A DNA stretch of 43,151 nt from Rhizobium sp. CSW-27 (lineage in GTDB: Bacteria; Pseudomonadota; Alphaproteobacteria; Rhizobiales; Rhizobiaceae). Location: assembly GCF_018760785.1 (NCBI RefSeq), contig NZ_JAHHZO010000022.1:1-43151 (forward strand), in the 5' to 3' direction. Position numbers and translations under genes: made by a program. Every line of letters begins with the position of its first letter. Position 1 is the first letter of the stretch. Under the pieces are notes generated by a model that did no database searches, was not told where the DNA came from, and saw only the letters and a program-made list of their open reading frames with translations. Of the stretch, positions 8,686 through 16,985 are shown piece by piece.

Positions 8686-9723
8686 TCAATGCTGGTGCGG
8701 CACCGGCTGTCCGGCGGTCGTGACACCCGCCTGCGCAAAGGTCGCCATGCCGGAATGGCAGGCGGCGGCGGCCTTGACGATGCCGGCGGCAAGCGCTGCC
8801 CCCGTGCCTTCGCCCAGCCGCATGCCGAGCGCCAGAAGCGGCGTCTTGCCGAGTTTCTCGATGGCGCGCAGATGGCCGGGCTCGGCCGAGACGTGGCCGA
8901 TGAGGCAGTGGTCGAGTGCAGCCGGATTGGCGGCCTTCAGGATCGAGGCGGCAGCCGTGGCCACATAACCGTCGATCAACACCGGAATCTTCTCGACACG
9001 GCAGGCGAGGATCGCGCCGGCCATGGCCGCCACTTCTCGGCCGCCGAGGCGCCTCAGCACTTCCAGCGGGTCGGACAGATGGTCCTTGTGGAACTCGACC
9101 GCCTGCTTCACCGCCGCGATCTTGCGCTCCAGCATCTCGCCATGCGAGCCGGTGCCGGGGCCAACCCAGTCCTCCGCCTCGCCGCCATAGAGCGCAAGGT
9201 TGATGGCAGCCGCCACCGTGGTGTTGCCAATGCCCATTTCGCCGATGCACAGAAGATCGGTGCCGCCGGCAATCGCCTCCATGCCAAAGGCCATGGTTGC
9301 CGCACAATCCCGCTCCGAAAGTGCTGCTTCGCTGGTAATGTCGCCGGTCGGGTAATCCAGCGCCAGGTCGAAGATCTTCAGACCCAGATCGTAGGCAGCG
9401 CAGATCTGGTTGATCGCAGCACCACCGGCCGCAAAATTCTCCACCATCTGCTGCGTGACACTCGGCGGATAGGGCGTGATGCCATGGCGCGCCACGCCGT
9501 GATTGCCGGCGAAGATCGCCACCAGCGGCCGGTTGACCGCCGGCTGACGACCGCTCCAGGCGGCCAGCCAGAACGCGATTTCCTCCAGCCGCCCCAGCGA
9601 TCCGGCGGGCTTGGTCAGTTGCTGGTCGCGCTCGCGGGCTGCCACCAGCGCGCGGGTATCCGGGCCGGGAAGCTCGCGCAGCAAAGCCCTGAAGTCGTCG
9701 AAAGGCAGGCCGCTCATGCTCAT
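8686..9723 (-). CDS. cobT: Nicotinate-nucleotide-dimethylbenzimidazole phosphoribosyltransferase
   Basis: This 345-aa enzyme moves ribose-5-phosphate from nicotinate mononucleotide to 5,6-dimethylbenzimidazole, giving alpha-ribazole phosphate for the lower ligand of cobalamin. Diagnostic segments are LTKPAGSLGRLEE near residue 40, IFAGNHGVARHGITPYP, GEMGIGNTTVAAAI, and near the C-terminus MRLGEGTGAALA with the family catalytic Glu. The ATG at 9723 has GGAAG 9 nt upstream; a second ATG at 9717 is too far from it. The gene diverges from cobS with a 99-bp gap that probably holds both promoters. Confidence 0.96.
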   Translation of the reverse strand: MSMSGLPFDDFRALLRELPGPDTRALVAARERDQQLTKPAGSLGRLEEIAFWLAAWSGRQPAVNRPLVAIFAGNHGVARHGITPYPPSVTQQMVENFAAGGAAINQICAAYDLGLKIFDLALDYPTGDITSEAALSERDCAATMAFGMEAIAGGTDLLCIGEMGIGNTTVAAAINLALYGGEAEDWVGPGTGSHGEMLERKIAAVKQAVEFHKDHLSDPLEVLRRLGGREVAAMAGAILACRVEKIPVLIDGYVATAAASILKAANPAALDHCLIGHVSAEPGHLRAIEKLGKTPLLALGMRLGEGTGAALAAGIVKAAAACHSGMATFAQAGVTTAGQPVPHQH

Positions 9724-9822
9724 CGGATCAATCTTCCTTTGCTCTTGCTCCGCCGCCCTAGGTTTCGGCAGCGGAATCTGATTTGCTGGTCCCCTGTTTA
9801 TCAGGCATCGACGGAGGAACAA

Positions 9823-10608
9823 CTGCCAAACGCCGCGGAATTTTTCACCGACCTCGCCCGCTCCATCGCCTTCCTGTCGCGCCTGCCGGTGCCGCAACGC
9901 TTCTTCGAGGGCCATGACGGGTCGAGCGCGCGCGCCTGCCGGGCCTTCCCGCTGGCCGGCTGGCTGGTGGCGCTGGCGCCGGCGCTCTTGCTGGCAACGT
10001 TTGCCACCAATCCGGCTGTCGATCCGCTGGCCGCCCTTCTGGCGCTCGGCCTGATGACGCTTCTGACCGGCGGGCTGCACGAGGACGGACTGGCAGATGC
10101 CTGCGACGGGCTGCTCGGCGGCCGAGACCGCGATCAGGCGCTTCTGATCATGAAGGACAGCCGCATCGGCAGTTTTGGGGTGATAGCCCTCATTCTCTCC
10201 TTCGGCTTGCGCGCCTCCGCCCTCGTCGCGCTGTCGCTGCTTGCCTCGCCGGGGCTTGGCGCCGGCGCGCTGCTGGCCGCCGCCGCCGTCTCGCGGGCGC
10301 TGATGGTGTGGCACTGGCGTGCCCTGCCGCCCGCCCGTTCCAACGGAACCGCGGTTGCCGTCGGCCAGCCGCTGCCGGAGGCGCGCAATCTGGCGCTTGC
10401 CATCGGTTTCGGCCTCAGCCTGCTGCTGGTGCCCGCCGGCCTGCCGCTGCTCACCCTGTTCCTGGCGCTCGCGCTTTCCACCCTCGGAGCCACGCTCTTC
10501 ACCCGCTTCGTGCGGCAGCGCATCGGCGGCCATACCGGCGACACGATCGGCGCCACGCAGCAGATCACGGAAACGATACTGCTCTGCACCCTTGCGGTTG
10601 CAGTCTGA
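9823..10608 (+). CDS. cobS: Adenosylcobinamide-GDP ribazoletransferase (cobalamin synthase), apparent CTG start
   Basis: CobS (CobV) is the membrane enzyme that joins adenosylcobinamide-GDP to alpha-ribazole in the last steps of cobalamin synthesis. The family signature GGLHEDGLADACDGLLGG and IMKDSRIGSFG is present, followed by several hydrophobic helices, and the C-terminus keeps GGHTGDTIGATQQ. In this frame the only start consistent with homologues is CTG at 9823, placed 5 nt after a perfect GGAGG (9813-9817). No ATG, GTG or TTG lies near it; two TTG codons at 9739 and 9745 have only pyrimidine-rich DNA before them. This gives 261 aa, the usual length. Confidence 0.93.
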   Translation: MPNAAEFFTDLARSIAFLSRLPVPQRFFEGHDGSSARACRAFPLAGWLVALAPALLLATFATNPAVDPLAALLALGLMTLLTGGLHEDGLADACDGLLGGRDRDQALLIMKDSRIGSFGVIALILSFGLRASALVALSLLASPGLGAGALLAAAAVSRALMVWHWRALPPARSNGTAVAVGQPLPEARNLALAIGFGLSLLLVPAGLPLLTLFLALALSTLGATLFTRFVRQRIGGHTGDTIGATQQITETILLCTLAVAV

Positions 10609-10626
10609 AGGAATGATATAATCTGC

Positions 10627-10857
10627 ATGCTGACGCCCTGCATTCTCGTCTGTTCGCTGGATGACAAGACCGGCCTGTGTTTCGGCTGCGGCCGCACGCG
10701 CGACGAGATCGGCCTGTGGACCTCCTATTCCGATGCCGAACGGCTGCAGATCATGGCGGAACTGCCGGCGCGTCTCGAAGGGATCGAGCGGCGGCCGCGC
10801 CGCGAAACCCGCCGAGGGCGATTGGTCCGCAGCCGGACGGGGGATGACCCATGCTGA
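10627..10857 (+). CDS. DUF1289 domain-containing protein
   Basis: This 76-aa protein has the DUF1289 cysteine pattern at its N-terminus: TPCILVCSLDD then GLCFGCGRTRDEI, four closely spaced cysteines that probably bind a metal or an iron-sulfur cluster. The WTSYSDAERLQIMAELPARL segment is also typical of the family. The role is unknown. AAGGA lies before the ATG. It starts 18 nt after cobS, and its last 7 nt overlap the next gene, so it is probably in one operon with both. The Arg-rich tail is likely disordered. Confidence 0.9.
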   Translation: MLTPCILVCSLDDKTGLCFGCGRTRDEIGLWTSYSDAERLQIMAELPARLEGIERRPRRETRRGRLVRSRTGDDPC

Positions 10858-11549
10858 GCGTACTCCTGGCGATCCTCGCCGCCGGCCTTGCCTTCCTCGT
10901 CTTCAACCACGATTCCGGCGTCACCTTCGGTTTTGCCAATGACGATTTCGCCCGGCTGGTGCAGTTGTCGGCGATTGCCGCGCTGCTTTCGGCAGGCGTT
11001 CTGGCCGGCCGCCGCGGACCGCTACGCGAGGTGCTGCGCAACATCGCGCTGTGGCTCGTCATCGTGCTGGCGCTGGTCGCCGGCTATCTCTACCGCATGG
11101 ATCTTCACCAGTTCGCCGCCCGCATCAGCGCCGGCCTCATTCCCGGCAGCCCGCTGGTGATGACCACAAGCGAGGGCGGCGCGGAGGTGGTGCTCTACCG
11201 GGCCCGCGACGGCCATTTCAAGGCGCAGGTCTCGATCGACGACCAGACCATCCAGATGCTGGTCGATACCGGCGCCAGCACCGTGGTGCTGTCCTACGAG
11301 GATGCCGAGCGGCTGGGGCTCGATCCGGCCGGCCTGCGCTATTCCGTGCAGGTGATGACTGCCAACGGAGCCGCGCGCGCCGCCCCGGTGACGCTAGACA
11401 GCGTCGCCATCGGCCCGATCGACCGGACGCGCATCCGCGCGCTGGTGACGGAAGAGGGCCGGCTTCGCGAAAGTCTGCTCGGCATGAGCTTCCTCTCCAC
11501 CCTCGGCTCGCTGCAGATGCAGACCGACCAGTTGCGCCTGCGCGACTGA
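10851..11549 (+). CDS. Retropepsin-like aspartic protease, clan AA, membrane-anchored (TIGR02281 type)
   Basis: The protein has 232 aa and three hydrophobic helices (residues 1-20, about 33-53 and about 62-80) that tether it to the inner membrane. The periplasmic domain carries the single catalytic Asp in MLVDTGASTVVLS and a second conserved stretch, LLGMSFLSTLGS. Clan AA single-domain proteases like this dimerise as retropepsins do. The substrate is unknown. The ATG at 10851 lies inside the end of the DUF1289 gene, which points to translational coupling. Confidence 0.9.
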   Translation: MLSVLLAILAAGLAFLVFNHDSGVTFGFANDDFARLVQLSAIAALLSAGVLAGRRGPLREVLRNIALWLVIVLALVAGYLYRMDLHQFAARISAGLIPGSPLVMTTSEGGAEVVLYRARDGHFKAQVSIDDQTIQMLVDTGASTVVLSYEDAERLGLDPAGLRYSVQVMTANGAARAAPVTLDSVAIGPIDRTRIRALVTEEGRLRESLLGMSFLSTLGSLQMQTDQLRLRD

Positions 11550-11574
11550 CTGCGCAGGCCCGCTACTTGCGCAG
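11550..11574. terminator. Possible convergent terminator hairpin
   Basis: CTGCGCA and TGCGCAG pair across an 11-nt loop in the 13-bp gap between the protease stop and the ABC permease stop, reaching into the permease end. There is no T-run, so activity is uncertain. Confidence 0.3.
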
Positions 11575-12324
11575 CCGGTATCCGGTGCGGAAAATCCACT
11601 GCAGCACGCCAAGCCCGACGGCGAGGAACACCGCGATCATCCCGAGGCTGATCAGCGGATTGACGTCGGACACCTCGTAGAAGCTCCAGCGGAAGCCGGA
11701 GACGAGATAGAGCACGGGGTTCAGATGGCTGACGGCCGCCCAGAACGGCGGCAGCATGTCGATGGAATAGAAGCTGCCGCCCAGAAAGGTCAGCGGCGGC
11801 ACGACCAGCATCGGCACCAGGTTCAGTTGCTCGAAATTGTCGGCCCAGATGCCGATGATGAAGCCGAACATCGAAAAGGTGACCGCCGTCAGCACCATGA
11901 AGAGCAGCATCAAGAACGGATGTTCGATCCTCAGATCCACGAAGAAGGCGGCGGTGGCCAGAATGATCAGGCCGATGATCAGCCCCTTGCTGGCGGCCGC
12001 GCCTACATAGCCGATGACGATCTCCACCATCGAGACGGGCGCCGAGAGGATCTCGTAGATGGTGCCGGTGAATTTCGGGAAATAGATGCCGATCGCGCCG
12101 TTGCTGATGCATTGCGACAGAAGCGTCAGCATGATGAGGCCCGGCGTGATGAAGGCGCCGTAGGAGACGCCCCCCACCTCGTTGATGCGCGAGCCGATCG
12201 CCGTGCCGAACACGATGAAATAAAGCGAGGTAGTGATGACCGGCGAAATGACGCTCTGCAGCAGCGTCCGCTTCATGCGCATCATCTCGAACAGATAGAT
12301 GGCCTTGATCGCCTCCCGGTTCAT
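11563..12324 (-). CDS. ABC-2 type exporter permease
   Basis: This 253-aa protein has six hydrophobic helices typical of ABC-2 (NodJ/DrrB-like) permeases, with the family segment FLGGSFYSIDMLPPFWAAV followed by NPVLYLVSGFR. It would form the membrane channel of an exporter for a drug, lipid or polysaccharide-type substrate; the sequence does not say which. Its ATG overlaps the stop of the ATPase gene by 4 bp (ATGA), so the two subunits are translationally coupled. Confidence 0.92.
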   Translation of the reverse strand: MNREAIKAIYLFEMMRMKRTLLQSVISPVITTSLYFIVFGTAIGSRINEVGGVSYGAFITPGLIMLTLLSQCISNGAIGIYFPKFTGTIYEILSAPVSMVEIVIGYVGAAASKGLIIGLIILATAAFFVDLRIEHPFLMLLFMVLTAVTFSMFGFIIGIWADNFEQLNLVPMLVVPPLTFLGGSFYSIDMLPPFWAAVSHLNPVLYLVSGFRWSFYEVSDVNPLISLGMIAVFLAVGLGVLQWIFRTGYRLRK

Positions 12325-13247
12325 GCGCGTGCTCCCACCAGCGAAACGAAAATGTCTTCCAGCGAACTCTGCCGGGTCGAGAGGTCGGTAAAGGCGATGC
12401 CTTCCGCCTCGACGGTGGCCAGAACCTGGCCGATGCGCCCCTCGCCTGCGCCGTTGCCATAGTCGTGCACCAGCTGTCGCCCGTCCGGCGAAAGCGACAC
12501 GCCGAAGGCTGCAAGCGAAGCGGGAAGCGCGGAAAGCGGCGCCTTCAGCTCAAGCCGAAGCTGCTTGCGGCCGAGCTTTTCCATCAGCGCCCGCTTCTCC
12601 TCCACCAGCAGAAGTTCGCCGGCGCGGATCACCCCGATGCGGTCGGCCATTTCCTCCGCCTCCTCGATGTAATGCGTCGTCAGGATTACGGTGACGCCGG
12701 TCTCGCGCAGCCGGTCGATCGCTGCCCACATGCCGCGGCGCAATTCCACGTCGACGCCCGCCGTCGGTTCATCGAGGAAGAGAACGCGCGGCTCGTGCGC
12801 CAGCGCCTTGGCAATCAGCACGCGCCGCTTCATGCCGCCGGAGAGTTCGCGCAGCTTGTTGTCGCGCTTTTCCCACAGCGAAAGGTCCTTCAGGATCTGT
12901 TCGATCAGCGCCGGATTGCTCTTTTCCCCGTGCAGGCCACGCGAAAAGCTGACCGTGTTCCACACGGTCTCGAACTGGTCGGTGGTGAGTTCCTGCGGCA
13001 CAAGCCCGATCAGCCGGCGTGTCTTGCGAAATTCGCTGACCACGTCATGACCGCCCACCATCACCCGCCCGGACGAGGGCATGGAGAGGCCGCAGATGAT
13101 CGAGATCAGCGTGGTCTTGCCCGCGCCGTTCGGCCCGAGCAGCGCGAGGATCTCGCCCTGCCGGATCTCGAGATCGACGCCCTTCAGCGCCTCGAACCCG
13201 TTGGCATAGGTCTTCTTAAGGGATTGGACGGAGACGATGGAAGCCAT
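12321..13247 (-). CDS. ABC exporter ATP-binding protein
   Basis: From the ATG at 13247 the protein has 308 aa. Walker A is GPNGAGKT (38-45), the signature is LSGGMKRR, Walker B is VLFLDEPTAG, and the H-loop is TTHYIEEAEEMADR. The C-terminal 80 residues form the accessory domain common in DrrA/CcmA-type exporters. It powers the permease encoded just downstream. A GTG at 13262 is an upstream alternative, but ASIVSVQSLKKTY is the natural N-terminus. No clear ribosome site precedes either codon, so translation may be weak or leaderless. Confidence 0.93.
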   Translation of the reverse strand: MASIVSVQSLKKTYANGFEALKGVDLEIRQGEILALLGPNGAGKTTLISIICGLSMPSSGRVMVGGHDVVSEFRKTRRLIGLVPQELTTDQFETVWNTVSFSRGLHGEKSNPALIEQILKDLSLWEKRDNKLRELSGGMKRRVLIAKALAHEPRVLFLDEPTAGVDVELRRGMWAAIDRLRETGVTVILTTHYIEEAEEMADRIGVIRAGELLLVEEKRALMEKLGRKQLRLELKAPLSALPASLAAFGVSLSPDGRQLVHDYGNGAGEGRIGQVLATVEAEGIAFTDLSTRQSSLEDIFVSLVGARA

Positions 13248-13365
13248 GATATGGGGACGCACGCGTGATTTTTGGGCAGGACGCTGCGTCTTATATAGGC
13301 ACGAAGCGGGATTGGCGAGGGCGGCGGGAAATCTGGCCGCAGAATGCCGCCCCGTCGCCTCTCCC

Positions 13366-14418
13366 TCAGCGCCGCTGCAAGCCGAACGCGATCGCCACGT
13401 CGATCCAGCCGGAATAGCTCACCCCGCATTCGGCAAGCGCCAGCGGATACATGCTGCGATTGGTGCAGCCCGGCATGGTATTGACCTCGTTGAGGCACAG
13501 GCGCCCGTCCTCCAGCAGGAAGAAATCGACGCGTGCAATCCCCTGGCAGGAGAGTGCCCGGAAGGCGCGGGCGGAAAGCGCCATCGCCTCCTCCACCACC
13601 GCCTGCGGCACCTCGGCCGGAATGACGATCTTTGCCCCGTCCGGATCGAAATACTTGGCCTCGTAATTGTAGAAATCATGCTTGGCGGAGGTGACGATCT
13701 CGCCGGGCGGCGAAATGGTCAGCCGGCCATCCGCATGCTCCAGCACCGCGCATTCGATCTCGCGGCCGTGCAGGAATTCCTCGACCAGGATCTTGTCGTC
13801 GAAGTCGAAGGCCTTCATCAGCGCCGGCTTCACCGCCTGGGCGCCATCGACGCGCGACACGCCGAAGGAGGAGCCCTGCCGGGCCGGCTTGACGAAGAAG
13901 GGATAGCCGAAGCGGTCTGCCAGGTGGTCCGCATCGGCTGCCTCGCCGGCCGCCAGCGTCACCGAGCGGGCAACGGGCACGCCGGCCTCGCGCAGCAGGC
14001 GCTTGGCGGCATCCTTGTCCATGGCCGCCGCCGATCCGAGAATGCCGCAGCCGGCATAGGGCAGACCCGCCATTTCGGCATAGCCCTGCACGGTGCCGTC
14101 TTCGCCGAAGCGGCCATGCAGCACGGGAAACAGCAGGTCGAGCCTCGGCAGCGGCTCCGCCGTCGCGTCGTCCACCGCCACCAGCCGGCCCCGTCCGCCC
14201 GGCACCAGCGCGATGCAGACGCCACTGCCCGGCTGCGGCACGGCGCCCTCGCCGGCATCCGCATTCAGCCACCAGACCCCGTCACGGCCGATGGCGATCG
14301 GCACAACCCGGTAGCGGGCGCGGTCCATCGCCTTCATCACATTGGCGGCCGACATCAAGGAGACATCGTGCTCGGCCGACTGGCCACCATAGAGGACGCC
14401 GACGGTGAGAAGGCTCAT
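13366..14418 (-). CDS. ddlA: D-alanine-D-alanine ligase, DdlA type
   Basis: This 350-aa enzyme makes the D-Ala-D-Ala dipeptide for peptidoglycan from ATP and two D-alanines. It opens with VGVLYGGQSAEHDVSLMSA, has ATP-grasp elements (FFVKPARQGSSFGVS, ILVEEFLHGREIE) and ends with the ligase motif LNEVNTMPG. The longer N-terminal half (YRVVPIAIGRDGVWWL) is the DdlA form rather than the roughly 308-aa DdlB form of division clusters, so the genome probably has a second copy elsewhere. The ATG at 14418 follows AAGGAAAA. The frame is open upstream, but that part is not family sequence. Confidence 0.94.
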   Translation of the reverse strand: MSLLTVGVLYGGQSAEHDVSLMSAANVMKAMDRARYRVVPIAIGRDGVWWLNADAGEGAVPQPGSGVCIALVPGGRGRLVAVDDATAEPLPRLDLLFPVLHGRFGEDGTVQGYAEMAGLPYAGCGILGSAAAMDKDAAKRLLREAGVPVARSVTLAAGEAADADHLADRFGYPFFVKPARQGSSFGVSRVDGAQAVKPALMKAFDFDDKILVEEFLHGREIECAVLEHADGRLTISPPGEIVTSAKHDFYNYEAKYFDPDGAKIVIPAEVPQAVVEEAMALSARAFRALSCQGIARVDFFLLEDGRLCLNEVNTMPGCTNRSMYPLALAECGVSYSGWIDVAIAFGLQRR

Positions 14419-14672
14419 GCAGGTTTTCCTTTTTCGCGAAAAGAGGCGCCGGCGGATCAAGGCGACCTTTGGTGGAACATGGCCGCCATGCATCAACCCT
14501 TCTGTGTCGAAAGTTGGACCGCCCGGCCGGTCCGGCCAAAACCGTGCCGATCCACCCGTCATCCGCCCATCGGCCGCCGCGCAAGCCCGTCACGCGGCGT
14601 CGCCCGCAAGGCGCATGCCGGGACAGCGCGGGAACAGCCTGAGAGAGGCACCATCCGGCGCCACGACGCGGC

Positions 14673-15962
14673 TCAGTCGCAGATGCGGTTGCCGGATGCG
14701 CGGTTCCTGAGGTCGAAGTGGAAATGGTTCCAGTGTTCGGGATTGCTGCCCGGCCCCAGCACCGTGTTGAAATATCGGCAGCTGTCGGAGCGCACCGCCT
14801 TCAGCAGCGCACCTTCGCGGAAGGAGAACAGACCCTTCTTGCGCACATCGATCTCGTGACCGTTCTTCAACACGAAGCGGCCGACATCGATGGCATTGCC
14901 GCGGGCGTGTTCCGACATCGGGTTATAGGCCTGGCGGCTGTTGTTCATCCGCCGGCAGGAATAGCCGCCGAGCGGCTCGATGGTGCGCACACCGGTCAGG
15001 TAGCGCAGGCGTGCGGCGGGGGCCAGTTCATTGCGCACCCACTGGGCAAAGGCCAGTGTCGTCTGGCAGTTCAGCGTCACGCCCGGCTTCACGCCGATAT
15101 TGCCGGAAAGGCCCGTCAGCTCGACCGGATGCTCGATGCCGCAGCTCGGGCCGTCATAGATGCGCGGCTTGTCGCGGAACTGCACGCCAAGCCGCTGAAG
15201 CTCGCGACGGCAGGCAATCTCCGAGGCCGGCAGCGGTGCCGGCAGCGGGCTCATGCCCCAGTCGCTCTGGCGCGGCGGATAGGCCGGATTCTGCGGCATC
15301 ACCATGGCCACCTGGCGCGGCGCTTCCATCGGTGCCTGCATGGGCGCCCCCATGGGAACATTGCCGGGGGCATCGCTGCGCGCCCGGCTTGGCGGCAGCA
15401 CCGGCTGATTGTCGCTCCAGCGTGCGCCTGCTGCCGCCATCTCGCCGCGCGGCGGCTGTGCCTGGCGCTTCGGCGGCACGATCACATAATCCTCGGCTGC
15501 CGCCTGCGGAACATCTGACCGTGCCAGCGGCTGCCGCTGCACGGGCGTGTCGGTGCCGATCCCGTCCACCACCGGATGCACGCTATTGCCCTCGGCAATG
15601 TCGAACTGCTGTTCTTGTGCCAGCCCCATCACACGGCCACCATCGGCCGCCTGAGGTTCGGGCGGCGCAACCCCCAGTTCCGCATCCATGTTCACGCCGC
15701 CTTCCGGAATGGCAAGCCAGCCTGAACCGGCCTGCGCCCCCACCTGGCCATCCTGCAGCCGGGCCAGCGGCTGCGGCGGCATCGGATAGCCGTCGCGAAC
15801 GCTTTCGGCCGGAGAGGTGATGTCGGACGGCGGAATGGCGGAGACGCGCGTGCCGCGATCGATCGGTGCCGGCGGCACCATGTCGGTGAAGGAACAGCCG
15901 GCGATCAGAACCGTCGTCGTCAGGAAGGCCAGTGCCCGCCGGCAGGAAGTCGCCTGTGCCAT
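14673..15962 (-). CDS. Extensin family lipoprotein
   Basis: The 429-aa precursor has a lipoprotein signal: hydrophobic ALAFLTTTVLIAGC with the lipidated Cys near residue 22. A long Pro/Gln-rich, probably disordered region follows to about residue 250. The C-terminal extensin-like domain starts at CRRELQRLGVQF and carries CGIEHPVEL, LGGYSCRRMN, HARGNAIDVGRF and the end WNHFHFDLRNR, whose His and Asp residues recall metallo-peptidases of the LAS group. A cell-wall or envelope role is likely but not proven. AGGTGAG lies upstream of the ATG. Confidence 0.88.
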   Translation of the reverse strand: MAQATSCRRALAFLTTTVLIAGCSFTDMVPPAPIDRGTRVSAIPPSDITSPAESVRDGYPMPPQPLARLQDGQVGAQAGSGWLAIPEGGVNMDAELGVAPPEPQAADGGRVMGLAQEQQFDIAEGNSVHPVVDGIGTDTPVQRQPLARSDVPQAAAEDYVIVPPKRQAQPPRGEMAAAGARWSDNQPVLPPSRARSDAPGNVPMGAPMQAPMEAPRQVAMVMPQNPAYPPRQSDWGMSPLPAPLPASEIACRRELQRLGVQFRDKPRIYDGPSCGIEHPVELTGLSGNIGVKPGVTLNCQTTLAFAQWVRNELAPAARLRYLTGVRTIEPLGGYSCRRMNNSRQAYNPMSEHARGNAIDVGRFVLKNGHEIDVRKKGLFSFREGALLKAVRSDSCRYFNTVLGPGSNPEHWNHFHFDLRNRASGNRICD

Positions 15963-16264
15963 TCCGACTGCTCACCTGTTTCGTTTCGGGAAGAGTCCCA
16001 GCGACGAAACGGTAACCAGATAAGGTAAACGAAAACTTTCCCAAAAAGAGTCATTTTGCACCCGTCGAAAATCGGGGCACACGCAGAAAGTGAATTGTTT
16101 CGAAACATCCCGACAAGCTGCAGTCCGTGCGCCTCCGCGCACGGATCAACGCATGACCGGCAGGGCCGAGACAGAAAAAATCAGGCAAAGGGAAAGCCGC
16201 CACCGACGCGGCCGGGAAGGCGGGGCATCCGTCGACGGTCAACAGGCGGGGCCGGGCGCGCTGG
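15963..16264. other. 302-bp intergenic region with a 12-bp palindrome
   Basis: It lies between the start of the extensin-like lipoprotein gene and the stop of the quinone-reductase-like gene. No coding frame is convincing. TGTTTCGAAACA at 16096-16107 is a perfect palindrome, and related GTTTCG and CGAAAC pieces occur at about 15978-16010, so regulatory sites for the lipoprotein gene are possible. Confidence 0.35.
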
Positions 16265-16843
16265 TCAGCGGGCGGCGCGGCCCAGCCTCTCCAGACGGGC
16301 AAGCCAGCGGTCGCCATCGAAGTCCGGCGCCGCGACGGAGCCGATCAGCGTCGCCCGAACCGGCGCGAACCCGACGAAACGCAGGATGCCGATCTTCAGC
16401 GCCGTCAGGCTGGCCGCGCGATAGACGAAGCGATACCAGAAGGCCGGCATGCCCATGGTGATCACCACGCGGGCGCTGCGTCCCGCCAGCAGTTTGGCGG
16501 CAAACGGCCCCTTGCCCGGCGCATAGGCAAAGCCCGGCCGGGCCACCTGCTCGAGAAAGGCCTTTGTCAGCGCCGGCATGTCGCCCAGCCACAGCGGAAA
16601 GATCAGCACGAGATGGCTCGCCGCCCGGATTTCCTGCTGGGCGCGCAGAATGTCGGAGCCGGGCTGACCGTGCTCCTGATCGTTTTGCGAGCGCAGCACC
16701 TCGATCTCCATCGCCGCCAGCCGCAGATGGCTGACGGTGTGCCCGGCCTGCTTTGCCCCTCTTGCATAGGCCTCTGCCAGCGCATCGCACAGATGGCCTC
16801 CGGCGGGATCCGGATGTCCGTCAATGATCACGATCTGCACCAT
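16265..16843 (-). CDS. Flavodoxin-fold NAD(P)H-dependent oxidoreductase (quinone-reductase-like)
   Basis: This 192-aa protein fits the NQO1/KefF/MdaB-type flavoprotein family. The FMN/FAD-binding N-terminus is VQIVIIDGHPDPAGGHLCDAL, LVLIFPLWLGDMPALTKAFLEQV follows at about residues 75-97, and RVVITMGMPAFWYRF comes after it. Such enzymes reduce quinones or similar acceptors by two electrons. The ATG at 16843 has AAGGG 9 nt upstream; the in-frame ATG at 16852 directly abuts that site. It lies downstream of the chemotaxis receptor on the same strand but is separated from it by a terminator. Confidence 0.87.
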   Translation of the reverse strand: MVQIVIIDGHPDPAGGHLCDALAEAYARGAKQAGHTVSHLRLAAMEIEVLRSQNDQEHGQPGSDILRAQQEIRAASHLVLIFPLWLGDMPALTKAFLEQVARPGFAYAPGKGPFAAKLLAGRSARVVITMGMPAFWYRFVYRAASLTALKIGILRFVGFAPVRATLIGSVAAPDFDGDRWLARLERLGRAAR

Positions 16844-16924
16844 CGCTGCCATCCCTTCGTTGGAGACCGCACGAAGCATGCCCGCCGCCGGCCGGCTGCA
16901 CATTGCGTCGGATCAATCGACGCG

Positions 16925-16953
16925 AAAAAGCCCGCCCCCCGGAGGAAGCGGGC
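16925..16953 (-). terminator. Rho-independent terminator after the chemotaxis receptor gene
   Basis: Read leftward, GCCCGC pairs with GCGGGC across a 12-nt loop and is followed by TTTTT. It lies 33 nt past the receptor stop codon and before the next gene on that strand. Confidence 0.78.
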
Positions 16954-16985
16954 CTCGTGTTCACCCCTGAGACGCCGCAGGGGCG

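Noticed and set aside
8617..9822. Rightward open frame leading into cobS
   Set aside because: It is antisense to cobT and unrelated to CobS; homology of CobS starts only at 9823.
9724..9822. Possible cobalamin riboswitch between cobT and cobS
   Set aside because: The 99-bp gap is too short and no B12-box-like sequence was recognised.
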